NCBI GenBank assembly: GCA_035571835.1 | Contig: DATNBU010000022.1 | Span: 1 to 48,754, forward strand | Length of the DNA: 48,754 nt | From: Candidatus Limnocylindrales bacterium | GTDB taxonomy: Bacteria > Desulfobacterota > Binatia > UBA1149 > CAITLU01 | Direction: 5' to 3' | Shown here: positions 47,544-48,754 of the stretch, piece after piece | Layout: every line of letters starts with the position of its first letter | Numbering within the stretch: the stretch's first letter is position 1 | Translations under genes and position numbers: made by a program | Notes under the pieces: model-generated | Database searches by the model: none | The model's input: the letters and a program-made list of their open reading frames with translations, nothing else | What the model was told of the DNA's origin: nothing

Positions 47544-48754
47544 CTAGCGGACCTGCACGACCTGCTGGAACGTCGGACGGTTCACCCACGGCATCGGATC
47601 GACCTCGGCGAGGCCGAACGGACGGAACTCGATGTCTTCGGCCGTCGGGTCGACCGTCCAGTCGGCGGGATCCGAAGACGAGAACTGCGCCGTCAGCGCG
47701 GCGACCGCATCCTGAAGGCTCGCGACCAGCGCCGCACGGCATCCGGCCTCGGTACCGTCCGCACATTTGAGCACGCTGTACGGAGTCGTCACCGGCTCGC
47801 CGAGCGCCATCTTGAACGTCTTCTTGAGCAGGCCGTAGTAGCCCGACTGGTATGCCGAGCCGATCTCCGACGGCTTGTTGTCGAACCCCATCGGAATGTC
47901 GCCGTAGTACGGGGACAGCTGCGGGCCGAGCGTCGCGTCGATCATCGGCTCGAACCACGCATCCATGATCGCGACGGCACTGGCGTTGTCGTACTCGCCG
48001 TCGTGATTGCGGTCGCGCCGCTGCGTGCCGGCGGTGACCCAGTCGTTGAGCACGTCGAGCACGGTCTCGAGGCCCGGCTCGGTGCCGATCATGTCGAGCG
48101 CGAGCGGCAGGATCTCCTGGCCGCGAAGGTCGGTGTATCCGGCCGTGGCCATCACCTCGACCACGTCGCCGGCGTCGAGCGGTGCGCTGACGAGAGCTTC
48201 CTCGATCGCCTTGTCGAGCATTGCGACGCGATAGGTGGATGTGTAGCCGTAGTTGTTGTCGGCCGCATGCCAGTCGTGCGCCGGCTTGTTGTTCCACGAC
48301 GTGGCGTAGCCCTTGGGAGGATTGAGCTCCTGCGGATGCGCTTCGGTCGGTACGAACTCGCCGGCCGCCCATTCCCACTCGCCGGTTCCCCAGCTCGGCA
48401 GGTTGTAGTCGACGCCGGCCGCGCGGATCGGGAGCAGTCCGGAGTGGTAGTAGAAGAGATCGCTCTTGTTCACGTAGAGCCAGTTGAAGCTGCCCGGCGC
48501 CTTGCTGATCGACTTGAGGAACTTGGTCGGCGACGCGGTATTCTTGTTGATCTTCTCGAACGCGAGCGCGTTCTGGCCTTCCTTGAAGAAGCTCGCGCGC
48601 TGCTGCGTGAGCGCAACCGGTGCGCCGTCGACGGTCGCACGCGCGAACACGTTGCCGTGCACGGTTCGCTGCACGACGGCGCGAACGTTGTCGGGATTGG
48701 AGTCGCAGAAGTTCGGGTCGTTCTGGCCGCCGCCGGCGCACCAGGTGTCGGTGC
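47544..48754 (-). CDS. Penicillin acylase family protein, C-terminal part
   Basis: The frame is open to the right edge of the window, so the signal peptide, alpha subunit and catalytic Ser of this Ntn hydrolase lie outside. The visible 403 residues are from the beta subunit: RTVHGNVFARATVDGAPVAL, FNWLYVNKSDLFYYHSGLLP and SWNNKPAHDW are family phrases. Two cysteines in the first visible part (TWCAGGGQNDPNFC) may form a disulfide loop. Members hydrolyse amides such as acyl-homoserine lactones or beta-lactam side chains; the substrate is unknown. A GTG at 48674 is not the true start. Confidence 0.87.
   Translation of the reverse strand, partial: TDTWCAGGGQNDPNFCDSNPDNVRAVVQRTVHGNVFARATVDGAPVALTQQRASFFKEGQNALAFEKINKNTASPTKFLKSISKAPGSFNWLYVNKSDLFYYHSGLLPIRAAGVDYNLPSWGTGEWEWAAGEFVPTEAHPQELNPPKGYATSWNNKPAHDWHAADNNYGYTSTYRVAMLDKAIEEALVSAPLDAGDVVEVMATAGYTDLRGQEILPLALDMIGTEPGLETVLDVLNDWVTAGTQRRDRNHDGEYDNASAVAIMDAWFEPMIDATLGPQLSPYYGDIPMGFDNKPSEIGSAYQSGYYGLLKKTFKMALGEPVTTPYSVLKCADGTEAGCRAALVASLQDAVAALTAQFSSSDPADWTVDPTAEDIEFRPFGLAEVDPMPWVNRPTFQQVVQVR

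Overview
The window is GC-rich (roughly two thirds G+C by eye) and gene-dense. It carries a complex-I (nuo) operon, a B12-dependent ribonucleotide reductase, enolase next to an ftsB-like gene, AmgK/MurU-type muramic acid recycling genes, SDR/CoA-transferase/acyl-CoA dehydrogenase/PhyH genes, and secreted proteins with threonine-rich and cysteine-rich segments. This mix suggests a free-living Gram-negative bacterium of the deltaproteobacterial-like lineages (for example Binatota/Desulfobacterota-type genomes). That placement is inference; no rRNA gene is present to confirm it.

Layout. 1-4.0 kb: 3' part of nrdJ, a divergent ftsB-like gene and eno. 4.0-5.7 kb: three small genes with clear promoters and terminators (lysine-rich histone-H1-like protein, SCP2 sterol-carrier domain protein, secreted repeat protein). 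5.8-8.0 kb: an AsmA-family protein. 8.0-11.5 kb, leftward: four-gene sugar/glycan cassette (epimerase, GT2 glycosyltransferase, methyltransferase, epimerase). 11.6-15.0 kb, leftward: amgK, murU and a patatin-like phospholipase. 15.2-24.8 kb, rightward: nuoA-C-D-E-H-J-K-L-M-N, lacking nuoB, nuoF, nuoG and nuoI. 24.9-29.8 kb: a GT-C-type membrane glycosyltransferase and an arylsulfatase. 29.8-32.6 kb: an SDR, a RidA-family protein and a tandem DsbA/kappa-GST-like protein.

32.6-38.1 kb is the most unusual part. A hairpin-rich leader precedes a BtuF-BtuC-BtuD-like ABC importer. Overlapping the last codons of the ATPase gene is a gene for a NuoJ-NuoK fusion that has lost both NuoK membrane glutamates, followed by an overlapping gene for a diverged NuoN-like antiporter subunit (TM7 Lys replaced by Arg, TM8 Lys by Thr). 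Complex-I membrane-arm paralogues translationally coupled to a corrinoid-type importer are my best candidate for an undescribed system.

38.2-48.75 kb is accessory: a Thr/Cys-rich secreted protein, a DJ-1/PfpI protein coupled to a single-domain response regulator, a CoA-transferase, an SLT-like lipoprotein preceded by 24-bp tandem repeats, an HSL-type esterase and an acyl-CoA dehydrogenase each followed by a copy of a near-identical palindromic repeat, a PrxQ/BCP peroxiredoxin, a methyltransferase, a PhyH-family dioxygenase and the 3' part of a penicillin acylase gene. No rRNA, tRNA, CRISPR array or transposase was seen.
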